Below, piece after piece: positions 47,708 through 60,540 of a stretch of 64,000 bases of DNA (position 1 is its first letter; each line of letters begins with the position of its first letter). Source of the DNA: Liolophura sinensis (taxonomy: Eukaryota; Mollusca; Polyplacophora; Chitonida; Chitonidae); contig NC_088296.1 in assembly GCF_032854445.1 (NCBI RefSeq), positions 14,638,623 through 14,702,622 of the forward strand. Reading direction: 5' to 3'. Position numbers and translations under genes: made by a program. The notes under the pieces are model-generated. The model ran no database searches. It saw nothing but the letters and a program-made list of their open reading frames with translations, and was not told the origin of the DNA.

Positions 47708-50312
47708 TAAGCTATGTGATACCCTCATTCTCACCATTCCGTGAATTATGTTATACCCTCATTCTCACCACCCTGTAAGTTATATTATACCCTCATTCTC
47801 ACCACCCTGTAAGTTATGTTATACCCTCATGCTCACCATCCTGTATGTTATGTTATACCCTCATTCTCACCACCCTGTAAGTTATATTATACCCTCATGC
47901 TCACCATCCTGTATGTTATGTTATACCCTCATTCTCACCAACCCGTAAGTTATGTTATACCCTCATGCTCACCATCCTGTATGTTATGTTATACCCTCAT
48001 TCTCACCAACCTGTAAGTTATGTTATACCCTCATTCTCACCACAATGTAAGTTATGTTATACCCTCATGCTCACCATCCTGTATGTTATGTTATACCCTC
48101 ATGCTCACCATCCTGTATGTTATGTTATACCCTCATTCTCACCAACCCGTAAGTTATGTTATACCCTCATTCTCACCAACCTGTAAGTTATGTTATACCC
48201 TCATTCTCACCAACCTGTAAGTTATGTTATACCCTCATTCTCACCATCTTGTAAGTTAAGTTATATCCTCATTCTCACCATCCTGGTGGTTAAGTGATAT
48301 TCTCTTTCCCACCATCCTGTAGGTTATGTGATACCCTCATTCTCACCATCCTGGTGGTTAAGTGATATTCTCTTTCCCACCATCCTGTAAGTTATGTGAT
48401 ACCCTCATTCTCACCATCTTGTAAGTTAAGTTATATCCTCATTCTCACCATCCTGGTGGTTAAGTGATATTCTCTTTCCCACCATCCTGTAGGTTATGTG
48501 ATACCCTCGTTCTCACCATTCCGTGAATTATGTTATACCCTCATTCTCAACATCCTGTAAGTTATATTATACCCTCATTCCCACCAGTCCGTAAGTTATG
48601 TTATACCCTCATGCTCACCATCCTGTATGTTATGTTATACCCTCATTCTCACAATCCTGTGATTTGTGTTATACCCTCATTCTCACCATCCTGGTGGTTA
48701 AGTGATATTCTCTTTCCCACCATCCTGTAAGTTATGTGATACCCTCATTCTCACCACCATGTAAGTTATGTTATACCCTCATGCTCACCATCCTGTAAGT
48801 TATGTTATACCCTCATACTCACCATCCTGTATGTTATGTGATACCCTCGTTCTCAATATAGTGTAAGTTATGTTATACCCTCATTCTCACAATCCTGTGA
48901 TTTGTGTTATACCCTCATTCTCACCAACCTGTATGTTATGTGATACCCTCATTCTCACCATTCCGTAAGTTATGTTATTCCCTTCATTCTCACCATCATG
49001 TTAGTTATGTTATACCCTCATTCTCACAATCCTGTGATTTGTGTTATACCCTCATGCTCACCATCCTGTATGTTATGTTATACCCTCATTCTCACCACCC
49101 TGTAAGTTATGTTATACCCTCATACTCACCATCCTGTATGTTATGTGATACCCTCATTCTCAACATCCTTTAAGTTATGTTATACCCTCATTCTCAAAAT
49201 CCTGTAAGTTATATTATACCCTAGTTCTCACCATCCTGTAAGTTATGTAATACCCTCATTCTTACTATCCTGTAAGTTAAGTTATACCCTAATTCTCGCC
49301 ATCCTGTAAATTATGTGATACCCTCATTCTCATCAGCCTTAAAGTTAAGTGATACCCTCATTCTCACCACCCTGTAAGTTATGTTATACCCTCATTCTCA
49401 CCAACCTGTATGTTATGTTGTACCCTCATTCTCACCATCCTGTAAGATATGTGATACCCTCATTCTTACTATCCTGTAAGTTAAGTTATACCCTAATTCC
49501 CACCGTTCCGTAATTTATGTGATACCCTCGTTCTTACTATCCCGTAAGTTATGTGATACCCTTATTCTTACTATCCCGTAAGTTATGTGATACCCTCATT
49601 GTCATCAGCCTGTAATTTAACTGATACTCTCATTCTGATAATCTCGTAAGTTATGTGATACCCTCATTCTTACTATCCGGTAAGTTATGTGATACCCTCA
49701 TTCTCACTATCCCGTAAGTTATGTGTTACCCTCATTCGTACTATCCCGTAAGTAATGTGCCACCCTCATTCTCACTCTCCCTAAAGTTATGTGATACCCT
49801 CATTCTCACTATCCCTTAAGTTATGTGATACCCTCATTCTCACTATCCCGTAAGTTATGTTGTACCCTCATTGTCACCAGCCTGTAATTTAATTGATACT
49901 CTCATTCTGACTATCCCTTAAGTTATGTGATACCCTCATTCTCACTATCCCTTAAGTTATGTGATACCCTCATTCTTACTATCCCGTAAGTTATGTGATA
50001 CCCTCATTCTCACTATCCCGTAAGTTATGTTGTACCCTAATTTTCACTATCCCATAAGTTATGTGATACCCTCATTCTCACTATCCCATAACTTATGTGA
50101 TGCCTTCATTCTTACTATCCCGTAAGTCATGTGCTACCCTCATTGTCACCAGCCTGTAATTTAATTGATACTCTCATTCTGACTATCCCGTAAGTTATGT
50201 GATAACCTCATTCTTACTGTCGCGTAAGTTATGTGATACCCTTATTCTGACTATCCCGAAAGTTATGTGTTACCCTCATTCTGACTATCCCGTAAGTTAT
50301 GTGATACCCTCG
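47708..50312. repeat. 2.6-kb array of 34-bp repeats
   Basis: About 76 tandem 34-bp units, core TTATACCCTCATTCTCACCA, inside the large gene 2 intron. The left part favours CACCATCCTGTAA/T variants and the right part CTTACTATCCCGTAAG variants. Higher-order structure is visible: a five-unit block (170 bp) repeats at 48241 and 48411. A marker variant with GCCTGTAATTTAA recurs at about 49601, 49872 and 50144, exactly eight units (272 bp) apart. Overlapping ORFs of 66-89 residues are artefacts of the repeat. Confidence 0.97.
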
Positions 50313-50466
50313 GTCTAACAGCTGGACTGTGGCACGAGTGATATACCATCCTGTTTAACTGTGATTTATTTTTTACTTCCACCTCATGTCATGAAAGAAG
50401 AAAAAGTACATTTATGTGTTTTCAAGCTAACTGAAACTAACTGAAATAACCATAATCAATCTACAC

Positions 50467-50865
50467 CTAACTTGAAAATAGGTGCAAATATACAGCTGAC
50501 GGTAAATATTTGATGAAACTAGTGACATACTTACTCGAGGCTTGTGAATCAAGGCGCCATTTTGGAAAGTGTTTGATCTCAAGAAAAGATTCAAGAAAAG
50601 ATTTATCTTGCAAGATGAAACTATTCAGATGTTTTAAAATAACACGGTCTTTTCCCTCACCATTGAACGTACGCAGAAACTTGTTGATTATGAATATGCG
50701 CAAGGATTCTATAAAAGTGGCTGACATTTTTGTATCGTTGAAAACCCCATTGTCGGTTTTAGCAAGACGAATATTTGAGCACAATTGGCAGGGCGAATTG
50801 TCACGTGTCACTATGGCAACGGTCGAAGGGCTGTAAAGTCGTTTTGTCCGTATTTCTCCCCACAA
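50467..50865. other. Unassigned segment open on both strands
   Basis: A 132-codon minus-strand ORF and a 108-codon plus-strand ORF overlap almost fully. Neither has a recognisable domain. The minus strand has a donor-like CTCGA/GTAAGT near 50532, but in a phase that does not fit gene 2. Possibly a decayed gene fragment or chance. Confidence 0.25.
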
Positions 50866-50869
50866 ATGG

Positions 50870-52460
50870 CCACTTTAATAAAAATGAAATACTCGCATCT
50901 CTCACTGTATGTGAATGTGAATATATACGTTGGTGTATTAGATTCACACGTACACCATATGAATGATATAGGACAACACTGTAAGCATTTAACCTGATTT
51001 ACTATGATCCTACGTTGTACAAAACATCCAAGTAGCTCCTTGTGATAACCCTAGCGATTCTAGCATTACTGACTAGGGTGAAAACATTCAATACATACAT
51101 GTCTATTGCGCGGAGAAAACTTTATATCTTTAGAGTTATCGTGGAATACTTTTAACAGGCGTGTACATGTACAGATCTGTGATTACTTCGCCAAGTGACA
51201 CAGGGATGTTCCATTTCATTACAAATCCTCCTCCAGGTGCACCTTGTCCTATAAGTCGTGATAATGCAACGCTTTGTTTTAAATCAACACGTAATAGGCT
51301 TATAAAAGTTTTTGCAAAGGAGCGTTTAAATCAGATTTGAAATTCTAAGTCGAAACCAGCGTTGTGGAATAAACCGAAAACAGCATACACCCGACCTTCC
51401 GCCTACCCCACCCCCACTACGATCCTCAAAGCACTGAACTTTGACGATACACATATACACATTGAAAGCCGACCGCGAAAAAGTTGATTCCGCGAGATAA
51501 TTTAGTCTGCTCAGTATAGCGCTTTTGCGACACGGGCCAACTGTGTGTGCAAAAACAACAACACAAAAAAAATGAGGCCAAACATTGCCACATACATTAG
51601 TCTGTTTATTACATGTAAACTATATAGACAATTTAATAATTTACGGTGCAATTATTTGTAAAGAATCGCATTTACATGTACAGTAAAATGTATAATATTT
51701 CAAAACATTAACACAGCAGGGTTTACACATGTATATCTAGATGAGTAAATATATATAACACTAAGTGATGCACTAGTGTACCATTATAATTGCAACAGCA
51801 TCTAAGATATTGATTTACACAGCATATCATTACACGCTATGGAAACTAACACGTGTACCAACAACAACCTCCGTAATGCGAGATAGCGAGTATGTAACTT
51901 GCCACATACTACAACAATATAGTCGACCAGTAATGCATCAGCAACGCCATAACCAATGCCAGATAAAGAGTTGACATATCTAGACTTTTTCAACACTATC
52001 ACACTTTATGTGAGTATTGTGTTTGTATAAATTACACAAATGAATTTCACATATCTATACATACACGCATTAACAATATTACAATTCATGCAAGATACCA
52101 AGTTTGTGCATACAGAGTATTTTAACCCATCTACGCGTATGTGAGCACCAACAATATCACCTGTTAATGCGAGATACATGTAAATCCACTGGTGACTGAT
52201 TTGTCGTTTAAAAACATTTTCGCCCCATATACATTCGCATGTGCCAAAAACATCACAATTTACCTCTAAAGGCGTGATTTACATTTTAAAGCGACACGTG
52301 TGTCAATGCAACAACAAGATCATCATTATTGTGAGATATGCAGTATGTTTGCGCATAATCCATAATATCACATTTAGCATGGGATACACATACCACACAG
52401 AGGCTTAACACACCTTTGACTATATCCACAAAGTTATTTATAATGTGAAGTGCCGAGTTT
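50870..52460. other. Intronic DNA, nothing recognised
   Basis: AT-rich sequence within the 12-kb intron of gene 2. No repeats with partners elsewhere in the window and no splice-flanked open frame. Confidence 0.5.
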
Positions 52461-52738
52461 GTATGTAAACATTATTTATTTATTTATTTGATTGGTGTTT
52501 TACGCCGTACTCAAGCATATTTCATACGACGGCGGCTAGCATTATGACGGGTGGAAACCGGGCACAGCCGGGGAAAACTCACGACCATCTGCAGGTTGCT
52601 GGCAGATCTTCCCACTTACGGCCGGAGAGGAAGCCAGCATGAGCTGGACTTGAACTCACATCGACCGCATTGGTGAGAGGCTCCTGGGTCATTATGCTGC
52701 GCTAGCGCGCTAACCGACAGAGCCACGTATGTTAACAT
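52461..52738 (-). mobile_element. SINE family 1 with target-site duplication
   Basis: Full-length minus-strand element (about 52473-52726). The flanks GTATGTAAACAT (52461) and GTATGTTAACAT (52727) differ at one base and form a 12-bp target-site duplication. The head, body and TTTA-repeat tail are intact. Confidence 0.93.
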
Positions 52739-55482
52739 CGATAAATGTATAGCTCTGTACAAATCGTACTTACAGTAAATTTTTATGACTGCATATCTGC
52801 ATGTACTGTACAAGTAAACTTGATACATACATATATTTGACAACAGTACCAAGTTACATACACATTCAATAAAATGGAAAATTATGAACATATAATAAAA
52901 GAAGAAATTTTAATGTTATAACCTAATTTATAATTACGCTTGACACTGGGCCTAATTGTGCTGACTGTAAGAGAAATACAGTTTAAGCTGTACACATCTA
53001 TAAATATATCAACAACACTGTTCTACTACAAGCATTTTGTTTTGTATAACCTTTACAAAATAAATTCATAAAATGTTTCCATCACTGGCTCTAAAACACC
53101 ATTTTTTAGCTGACACAAGCGTGCTTAAATTTATCTAGTATGAGAGGCCATTAATGCATAGGTATGAATTGAGATGGCATTGTAAAATATCTAAATCACA
53201 TTTTAACATCGTCATTACGCTTCCCATATACTCATATACTAATGAGCTTTTTATACTTGTAATTAACAAAACTGAACTCTACAAAGTAAACAAACTAAAG
53301 TTATCAACAGTAAAAATGACGTCATTAAACATCCACATTGCACAATGGGCGAATCAAAGTATTGAATAACCCTGGTTACATTGCAATCAAATAGATATAT
53401 TTTGGAGTAAATAAATATGAAGATGATTTACGATGCCATAAATACTGTAAAAAAGACACGTAAACTTGTCATCACATTTTGACGCTGGAATTATGCAAGC
53501 GTAAACTTGATAAATGTTAGTCTAAAATAAGTGTCATGCGTATTTTTTTTGATTGGTGTTTAAAGCGGCAGGTAACAACTTTTCAGCTGTACAACTGTGA
53601 CCATGTTTATGTATGCAGTATAAACCATCGCTCTTCTTCAGATAAATTCTCCTCTTAACGATTTCACGTCACAGCTAACAGAACTAATTTAAGCCTGTGA
53701 ACCTCAAATAATGCAAGTGCTGATAAATTCATTAAGTTAATAAGAATAAGTTAAACAATGTTTAACTCCCCATTCTATTGTAAAAAAAAATCCAAACATC
53801 CAAATAAATGAAAATTTGAATTTAGTGGTAAATGTGATAAGATCCGGACTTTAAGCTTTAAATTTAAAACCTTTGGTTTATAAATAAGAGGACACCACTA
53901 CGTCTCGGGAAAACATCTTGTTAAGACAAAGACAAGCGCCTTTGGTTGATGACTATTTTATATAACACTGTTCACGGGTAGAAGTAAAACAAGAACAACA
54001 CAGGTAGCTAGATCATTCACAAACACAATTTGATGACGTTCTGTTCATTATATGCGATGTCGTTGTATCTCCTCGCCACCTACTTCGATTGTCCAGTATG
54101 GAAGGAAGTCAGAGCAATATGATCTTAAGATTGCCTTGCCAGTGTTATCTGTGTCTGTTGTTGGTGTAATGCGTTTTCGTGCTGTACAACAAAGACGAAA
54201 ATGAAATAAATATGAAGTCAAGGAAATGATTTAAACATATAAGGCATATTAAATGAGAGATGATTAAACAGTATGCATTATGTCGATCCAAAAATCAAAC
54301 AAAATCCTAGGCAAAAAAAAACCCACAAAATATAAGCGCATATTTCATTTTCATAGCATAGATATAAAATGAACAAATATGGGTGGAGATAAAGAGATGA
54401 ATTTAACAGCTAAACATATTAGTAAAATGCAGAGAAATGATGAATTGAGCTTATTTGTTTAATTGCATTCAAAAATCTTTAACTGGTTTTGGGTGAAACA
54501 AAAATGGAGCACCCTGATTAAAAATGCCAACTCCCGTGATGAAAGTTATAAACATATGACCCGAAGCTCCGATGATTACAGGGCAATGAGAAGGTATGGC
54601 GAACCGCGGGTCAAGAAATGGGAATGCGTGATAACGAGAATGGTATAAGCAAAGGAGATGTGTAATATATAACGTCAAGAAGATAAATTCATTAGTTTTC
54701 TATTTAGGATTTAAGCGGATTCTCTGATTTACACTGGTACCACGTGGAGAGCGGAAAACCAGAAGTTGGGGGTGGGGGTAACATAGCGGTTTTCAAATGG
54801 TAATTGCTTTGTGTGATCTAATTAAACTTTTGAAATCTGAAACTTTGAAACCTATCTCCTGTGCACAAAAAGTATCCAAACACTCCAAGAGAAAATAAAT
54901 GGTTCAAAAGTTAAAAGTTGCACATCCGGTTTTTGATAAAAGTAGAACCTCCCCGCACGACCTTCCAAACTGCATATAGATGCCCCTATGTTCTCCGAGT
55001 CGACCTCGATCGTTTAAAACATTGAAAACGGAAGAAAAAACGGTAGAATTTGGTGATCAAACATCAAAAAATCTACTCCACTACGATGGAGACACTGTTG
55101 GCCTTGTCACACTACGACGGTACATTCCTGGCAGGAATTGTGAGGCCTCTCTTTGAGTATAACACAGACCACAAGAGAGTAGTTGTGTAAGACTTGCTAA
55201 TTCAGCCTGACCTACTAAAATAAAACGCCAATGGACGAGGCTTATATCCCTCCAAAAAGCCACAAGAAAAAATTCCATATTTTCACAGAATGTTTCGGGT
55301 TGAGCCTGCAGCGGTAAACCTTAACATTGTCGGTTATGGAAAATTAATGGGGGTCTGTGGCCACGGTAAGCCAGTGTGAAACTTACAAAACGAGTACAAG
55401 AAGCTGGCACAAACATTTGCTGGCATAAAGGCGGCATCTACAGCAAGCAAAGAACAACAAGCTAAAATAATGTTTGCTCTAT
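52739..55482. other. Intronic DNA, little recognised
   Basis: AT-rich sequence. A bare tail of SINE family 1 (GATTGGTGTTTAAAGCGG) sits at about 53541-53566. Short ORFs at 53154-53369, 54463-54648 (with an opposite-strand ORF) and 55081-55278 have no domain or splice support. Confidence 0.5.
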
Positions 55483-55580
55483 GCTCAAAAAAAAGGAATC
55501 TGTTAATTTTAAAAGAAAATATGTTGTTTGAGTGATGTGAGATCATATTCTGCCTTTGCAACAGAATATTCTGTTAAATG

Positions 55581-55673
<93 letters not shown>

Positions 55674-55812
55674 ATTAATTCAACATAAAAATTACTAGAC
55701 TAACAGAATATCATGCTTAATGTGACACAGTATTACGTTAGAATAACAATAACCATTCTAGCATCACTCAAAGAACATACTTTCTGTTAAAATCAACAGA
55801 TCACTTTAAGTG
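55483..55812. mobile_element. MITE (family M1) containing (TA)n
   Basis: Left end GCTCAAAAAAAAGGAATCTG plus TTAATTTTAAAAGAAA and right end TTTCTGTTAAAATCAACAGA are inverted. Inner GAGTGAT and ATCACTC are also paired. A pure (TA)n array of about 87 bp (55585-55671) sits inside. Confidence 0.75.
55585..55671. repeat. (TA)n microsatellite
   Basis: Pure AT/TA run inside a MITE. Confidence 0.97.
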
Positions 55813-56261
55813 TCCAGAGACATGAGGCCTTTCTACTCTCTGCGCGTGGTGTTAAGAAGTGGAGTCAAAAACTAGTCACGACCATAATCAATGGAAGCCA
55901 AGAGAGCGTGATATGATGATATGGTATTTACAAGCATGTACACTGTGTGAGGGCCATAATATACACGTCCATCTTGAAAAAAAGCGCTATTATTTGGTTA
56001 GGATAAGAGTAATGCGGATAAGAAAGACTTTTTAAAGATCTTTATTGTGAGCGTATGAAAAGCAGAAAGCTAAATTACTTTGCAAGCGGCGGTGGGGCAG
56101 GTATAAGGGAAGCGGGGTGAGGGTACTTTTGAAGATTCCTTATTGTGTACATGGGTGTGAATGTGACGAGTAAAGCGTCGTCAATACCTGCAGGTGTGAA
56201 AATATGAAGTCTTGAAAACGCCGAGAATGATTAACGCAAACTTACATGTAAATAAAAGGGT

Positions 56262-56700
56262 CTCTCAAGGAATAAATAATAATAACTAATCTGTTAAATT
56301 GAACAGATAAGCTGTTGTTTAGATGATAGTAGAATATATTGCCTTATGGAACCAGATTGTTACGTTATTGCAGCAGCCTATGAGGTAAAGAATATCGGTC
56401 TGTCAGCAACCTGCGGATGGTCGTGGGTTTCCCCTGGGCTCTGCCCAGTTTCCTCCCACCATAATGCTGGCCGCCGTCGTATAAATGAAATATTCTTGAG
56501 TACGGCGTAAAACACCAATCAAATAAAAAAAATAAATAAATAAAGTATATTACACATATTCTATTAATTCAGCATGCGGAAGTCGACTAACAAGATATAC
56601 TGAATAAGATACCGCATCACTTTATAAGATTAGATATATTCTCTCATCATTCAATTAACAGACTTCCGTTTTGGATTAACATAATGTTTTATTGAGTGTG
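56262..56700. mobile_element. MITE (family M1) split by a SINE
   Basis: Diverged ends CTCAAGGAATAAAT...CTGTTAAATTGAACAG and CAATTAACAG...AATGTTTTATTGAGTG are inverted. A SINE family 1 fragment occupies 56393-56543. Confidence 0.6.
56393..56543 (+). mobile_element. SINE family 1 3' half
   Basis: Plus-strand copy from TCTGTCAGCAACCTGCGG to a tail ending AATAAATAAATAAA. The head is missing. Nested in the MITE at 56262-56700. Confidence 0.9.
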
Positions 56701-57341
56701 TGATTGTCTCCAATGATCCTCTTATTCGTTTGCGGGCTGTGTCACTTCCGCTTAACTGAATTTCCCGTACTGTATCTACTTACTTTGGTCGCCAGTGACT
56801 TGCACTGGATTCCAATTCCGGACCTGATTGAGAGCCATGCCTGGAAATGCGTTAAACCATAGCAATCAATTAGTCTGGGCTGAAGTGTGGATGAGAGGGT
56901 GAAGGGGTGATGTGTGGGTGAGGGGTGAGTGGTTGAGATTGTCGTCTTAATTTGCAAGATTGGTTACAGGTGCTTGTAGAGAAAAAAAAAATTGGTTGAG
57001 TCAAAACCACGATCTACTGGTATTGGGAAAACTGTCGTCATGTGGAGTTAACAAAACCGTTGAAACTTTGTGTAAACGCTTAGATTTCATTCTTCGTTGA
57101 CACACTGCTTGGTCAAGCCTAAGTCCTCAAGACGCCATCACACTGACACATCGGTTGGTTAAATGAAAATAATGCAAGCCTTTTTTCATACCTGCGATGT
57201 TTTGTAAGTTGAATATTCTCATGTTTACGAGTCAGTGCTTGGAGTTCTCAGGTTTATGGCGGTGGAAGAAAACCAGAGAACCCACAACCATCACAATTTT
57301 CCGGCATACATGTACCTACCCATACCTACCTATACCCCACC

Positions 57342-57652
57342 AGAGGTCTCTTACCAATGCGGGCGCTAAGAGTTCAAGCCCAGCTCATGTTGGCTTCCTT
57401 TCCGGTCGTACGTGGGAATGTCTGTCCGCAACCTGCGGATGGTCGTGGGTTACCCCCGGGCTCTGCACGGTTTCCACCCACCATAATGCTTGCCACCGCC
57501 ATATGAATGAAATATTCTTGAGTACGGCATAAAACAATCAATCAAATATATAAATAAATATACGCGACCGGAGAGGTAGCCAGTGTGAGCTGCGCTTCCT
57601 GGGTCATTGTGCTGCGCTGGAACGCTAACCATAAGGCTACAGAGACCACCTA
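57342..57652. mobile_element. Two SINE family 1 pieces in inverted arrangement
   Basis: A plus-strand copy (57342-57557) runs to its tail. It is followed at once by the 5' part of another copy in minus orientation (57562-57652: ACCGGAGAGGTAGCC to AACGCTAACC). The second piece lacks its own body and tail, so this is a composite insertion or a rearrangement. Confidence 0.8.
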
Positions 57653-58157
57653 CAGACTTTCCAAATCTGATCACTGGCGCTTCACCATAACCCTCCTGGT
57701 GATATCCGTTATTTAAGCATATACGTACGTACCTATATGTGAAATAACTAACACATGTACCTTTCATACATCATACAACACTACATTTGAGGAAACTTGT
57801 TCATCCCTTTACAAAAAGCAGATAATGGTTAGGTCGGAGTGTCTACGTCTATCTAAATGGTAACCTAAACAAAATCTACCCATATTATTCAAACCCTGAG
57901 ATGTGCGTGTGGCGACTTGGATACTATGCCCCAAAAAGACTAAAATCAAGGACATAAAGTTATCTACGTGATCTCGATTATCGACTTTCATGGCCACTGC
58001 TCAACTGACCCGCTGCGGGTAGATTTTTAACCATGTCAGATTTTATTGAAAGTATTGTCCTAAAACTCGTCTATGCCTTCTACCAAGGGGCAAATAAGAC
58101 ATACTATAGGCGACACCGGTTTCTGGATCACACCAGTAATGCTTACACAAACATATA

Positions 58158-58262
58158 TTTATTATTTTAATTATGCTTTAAGACATGTTCAAGAATTTTT
58201 CAGTTATACGTTGGTGGCCATTTTTATGGGTAGAAGAATCCGACTTGCTAAGGGCAAATAAC
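58158..58262 (-). mobile_element. Degenerate SINE family 1
   Basis: Weak minus-strand similarity: GTTCAAGAATTTTTCAGTTATACG, then GTGGCCATTTTTATGGG and AAGGGCAAATAACC. Old copy. Confidence 0.5.
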
Positions 58263-58852
58263 CAAAGTTTGGCCGTTTCCCACATATATGCACGCACGAC
58301 ATACATACACACACAATATATGTGTTAGCCGGATAGCTGTTTTAACTGGTGCATCAATGCGCATGGGCAAAACTAGTCATGAGTAGGATAAATAATAGCA
58401 TGCGGTCAGTCATGCCAGAGCTACAAGATTGCATACTTAGACAAAGGCAAATGTTCAGCCCATACAAGTGTAAATTGTATGTAAATTTTTGTCTCATTTC
58501 GGCTTGAAACTATGTTTGAGCCCATTTAAAGTCTTTGTTCTCGCAAATTCTCGCTTAAAATGCACAAAACTTGCTGAAATGTGTGTGACTGCCGAGAGTG
58601 AAAAGCTATAGTTTAGCAGCGTGATCTTGTTTGTCACACACCAAAGAAGTCTCGGTCATGCGCAAGGAAAATAGCTATCTAGCTTATTGGTGAATAACAA
58701 GTAGTCTTAAAAGACATGGTAAGCGCCACAAAAAGTCAGCACTGTTGTTAAAAGTCGGAACCAACACTTTCCTGGAAATTTATCGATTTTTTGATTGATT
58801 AATTAATATAACTGAGTATTACTTAACACCATACACAAGCATTTTCACTTAC

Positions 58853-59161
58853 CCGGATAAATCATATCTGTCATAACCTCTGTGGATATTAGAAGAACCA
58901 CGATTATCTGGGTATCCTGGATAACCTTGCGCAAGTTCAAGAGGGTTGCTAAAGTAACGGTGCGGACTGTAGTTGCCAGGGTAACGACCTCTGCTACGCG
59001 AGTCGTCAAGGTAACGGTCAAGGCTCCTGGAGCCGTCAGGGTAAATTGTGGATTTGTCATCGTATCGTCCTTGACCTAAATACGACGGCTCAGGAGACCC
59101 GCTGCTATGTTCCTCCACGTACTGAAGAGTTCTCTGAGCTCGGGTAACGGCTTCCGGTGAT
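58853..59161 (-). CDS. Gene 2 cytoplasmic exon, RY-rich
   Basis: 309-nt exon, acceptor TTACTATCTTCAG and donor TCCGG/GTAAGT, phase 2-2, 103 residues. Opens with a probable helix (SPEAVTRAQRTLQYVEE). A disordered Arg-Tyr-Gly-Ser stretch follows, in which RY recurs within short units such as DRYLDDSRSRGRYPGNYSPH. This unit-like structure is visible in the DNA as repeated CGTTAC. The helix resembles LPVTNAVRMFEEY in the 21286-21540 exon of gene 1. Cytoplasmic by position. Function unknown. RY/G-rich disordered segments often self-associate or bind nucleic acid, but that is only an analogy here. Confidence 0.85.
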
Positions 59162-60143
59162 CTGAAGATAGTAAATTGTTACTAGCAGTTTGAAAAGAGC
59201 TATAAGGTACAGTGGAACTCGTTCTTATTGATCAATAGGAGGCAAAAAAAAAAACAAAAACAAAAAAAAAAAAACATTCACACAAAGGTCATTACTACAG
59301 CCCTGAAATTTTCAGAATTATAACAACTAAATTTCAGCCAATGTACCCGTGCTCATTACTCCAGTAGTTTGATTCCAGTAGTGGTTCAATGTCTTGTACT
59401 TAATTAGTATATGGACTTCATATGACACGTCCCATTTCATCTAAAGCAAACCTTAAAATAATAAGAATTGATAGGTAAGAAAAACAATAATCAGAGAAAT
59501 ATGAAATTAAATGTAAGGGTGAGATAATGTTGGATAAATAAAAAAATTACAATTAAAGGGATTATGAGGACTATCGCGGACTATGAAATGTTTTCTAGTT
59601 TTAAAAAGCACCCAGTAAAACCGATGCAACGTGTCGTAGCTGTACGAATATTTGCAAGTCTGATTAGAAGTCAAATTACAAACCATTCTTAACATTTACA
59701 TTTACATTTACAATGTTAAACAACACGAAACAACACCCAAAACTGCTCATTTTACATTAAAACACTGTTAAATGAATAGCACTGTCAAACATTTTGTAAA
59801 ACACATTTTGTAAACAACTGCCAAGTTTTACATTAGGACACTGTTAAATGACCAGATCCTCAACCGTTTGTAAAACGCTTTAAATGGTTTTAATCTAATA
59901 GCATTTTCTTTCTCTCCTCCATCTCTGACAAAAGTTTGGATTTTACATTATGGAAGTGATGTATAAGATTTGAGGTTTTAATGGTGTTCGATTCCACAAT
60001 TACATTTGTCTCGAGACAAAACAATCTGTTTTCAAAAAGCCACTCAGGCATTCTGTCACTCTATATATAACCCCTGACATTCCAAAACAAAAAGTGGAAA
60101 AACCTCACAACGTAATTAAAAACTGCTTTACGGAAATAATTAC

Positions 60144-60233
60144 CTTGGTCCTCTTTTGGCGAAACGTTTGCCATGAGCTCTGGTGTCTTCGCCAACAAAA
60201 TAGTCAGGGCGGGGATATTCCAGTGACCGGAAC
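60144..60233 (-). CDS. Gene 2 cytoplasmic exon, short basic
   Basis: 90-nt exon, acceptor ATTTCCTTCAG and donor CCAAG/GTAATT, phase 2-2, about 30 residues: FRSLEYPRPDYFVGEDTR followed by AHGKRFAKRGP. It has tyrosine sites at EYPRP and DYFVG and a basic C-terminal half. Fits in frame between its neighbours. No domain recognised. Confidence 0.8.
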
Positions 60234-60295
60234 CTGAAGGAAATACCATAAACATGTTATTGGACAGTTCATTCGTATGTGTCAGAAAGTATGTA

Positions 60296-60540
60296 TCCTC
60301 ACATGTATCAGGAGCACCTCACATGAATGAGGAAACACCTCACATGTATCAGGAGCACCTCACATGAATCAGGAAACACCTCACATGTATCAGGAAGCAC
60401 CTCACATGAATCACGAAACACCTCACATGTATCAGGAAGCACCTCACATGTATTAGGAACACCTCACGTGTATCAGGAAACACATCACATGCATCAGGAG
60501 CGCCTCTCATTATCTAGAACACCTCACATGTATTTGGAAG
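60296..60540. repeat. 20-bp minisatellite
   Basis: About twelve units of CACCTCACATGTATCAGGAA and close variants (20-21 bp), in the short intron between gene 2 exons at 60233 and 60744. Confidence 0.95.

Noticed and set aside
47748-49173. Several 66-89 residue ORFs with repeated MLYPHSH units
   Set aside because: Read-through of the 34-bp array. The same residues recur in every frame shift, and there is no start context or splice site.
47708-50312. Resemblance to a CRISPR array (regular 34-bp repeats)
   Set aside because: The repeats are directly contiguous with no unique spacers, and the genome is eukaryotic.
50467-50865. 132-residue ORF as a gene
   Set aside because: The opposite strand is open over the same bases, no domain is visible, and its splice phase does not fit gene 2. 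Kept only as an unassigned segment.
54463-54648. Plus-strand ORF with a Tyr/Arg-rich middle resembling the receptor tails
   Set aside because: It is on the strand opposite the receptor gene, and the opposite strand is also open. I saw no convincing splice sites.
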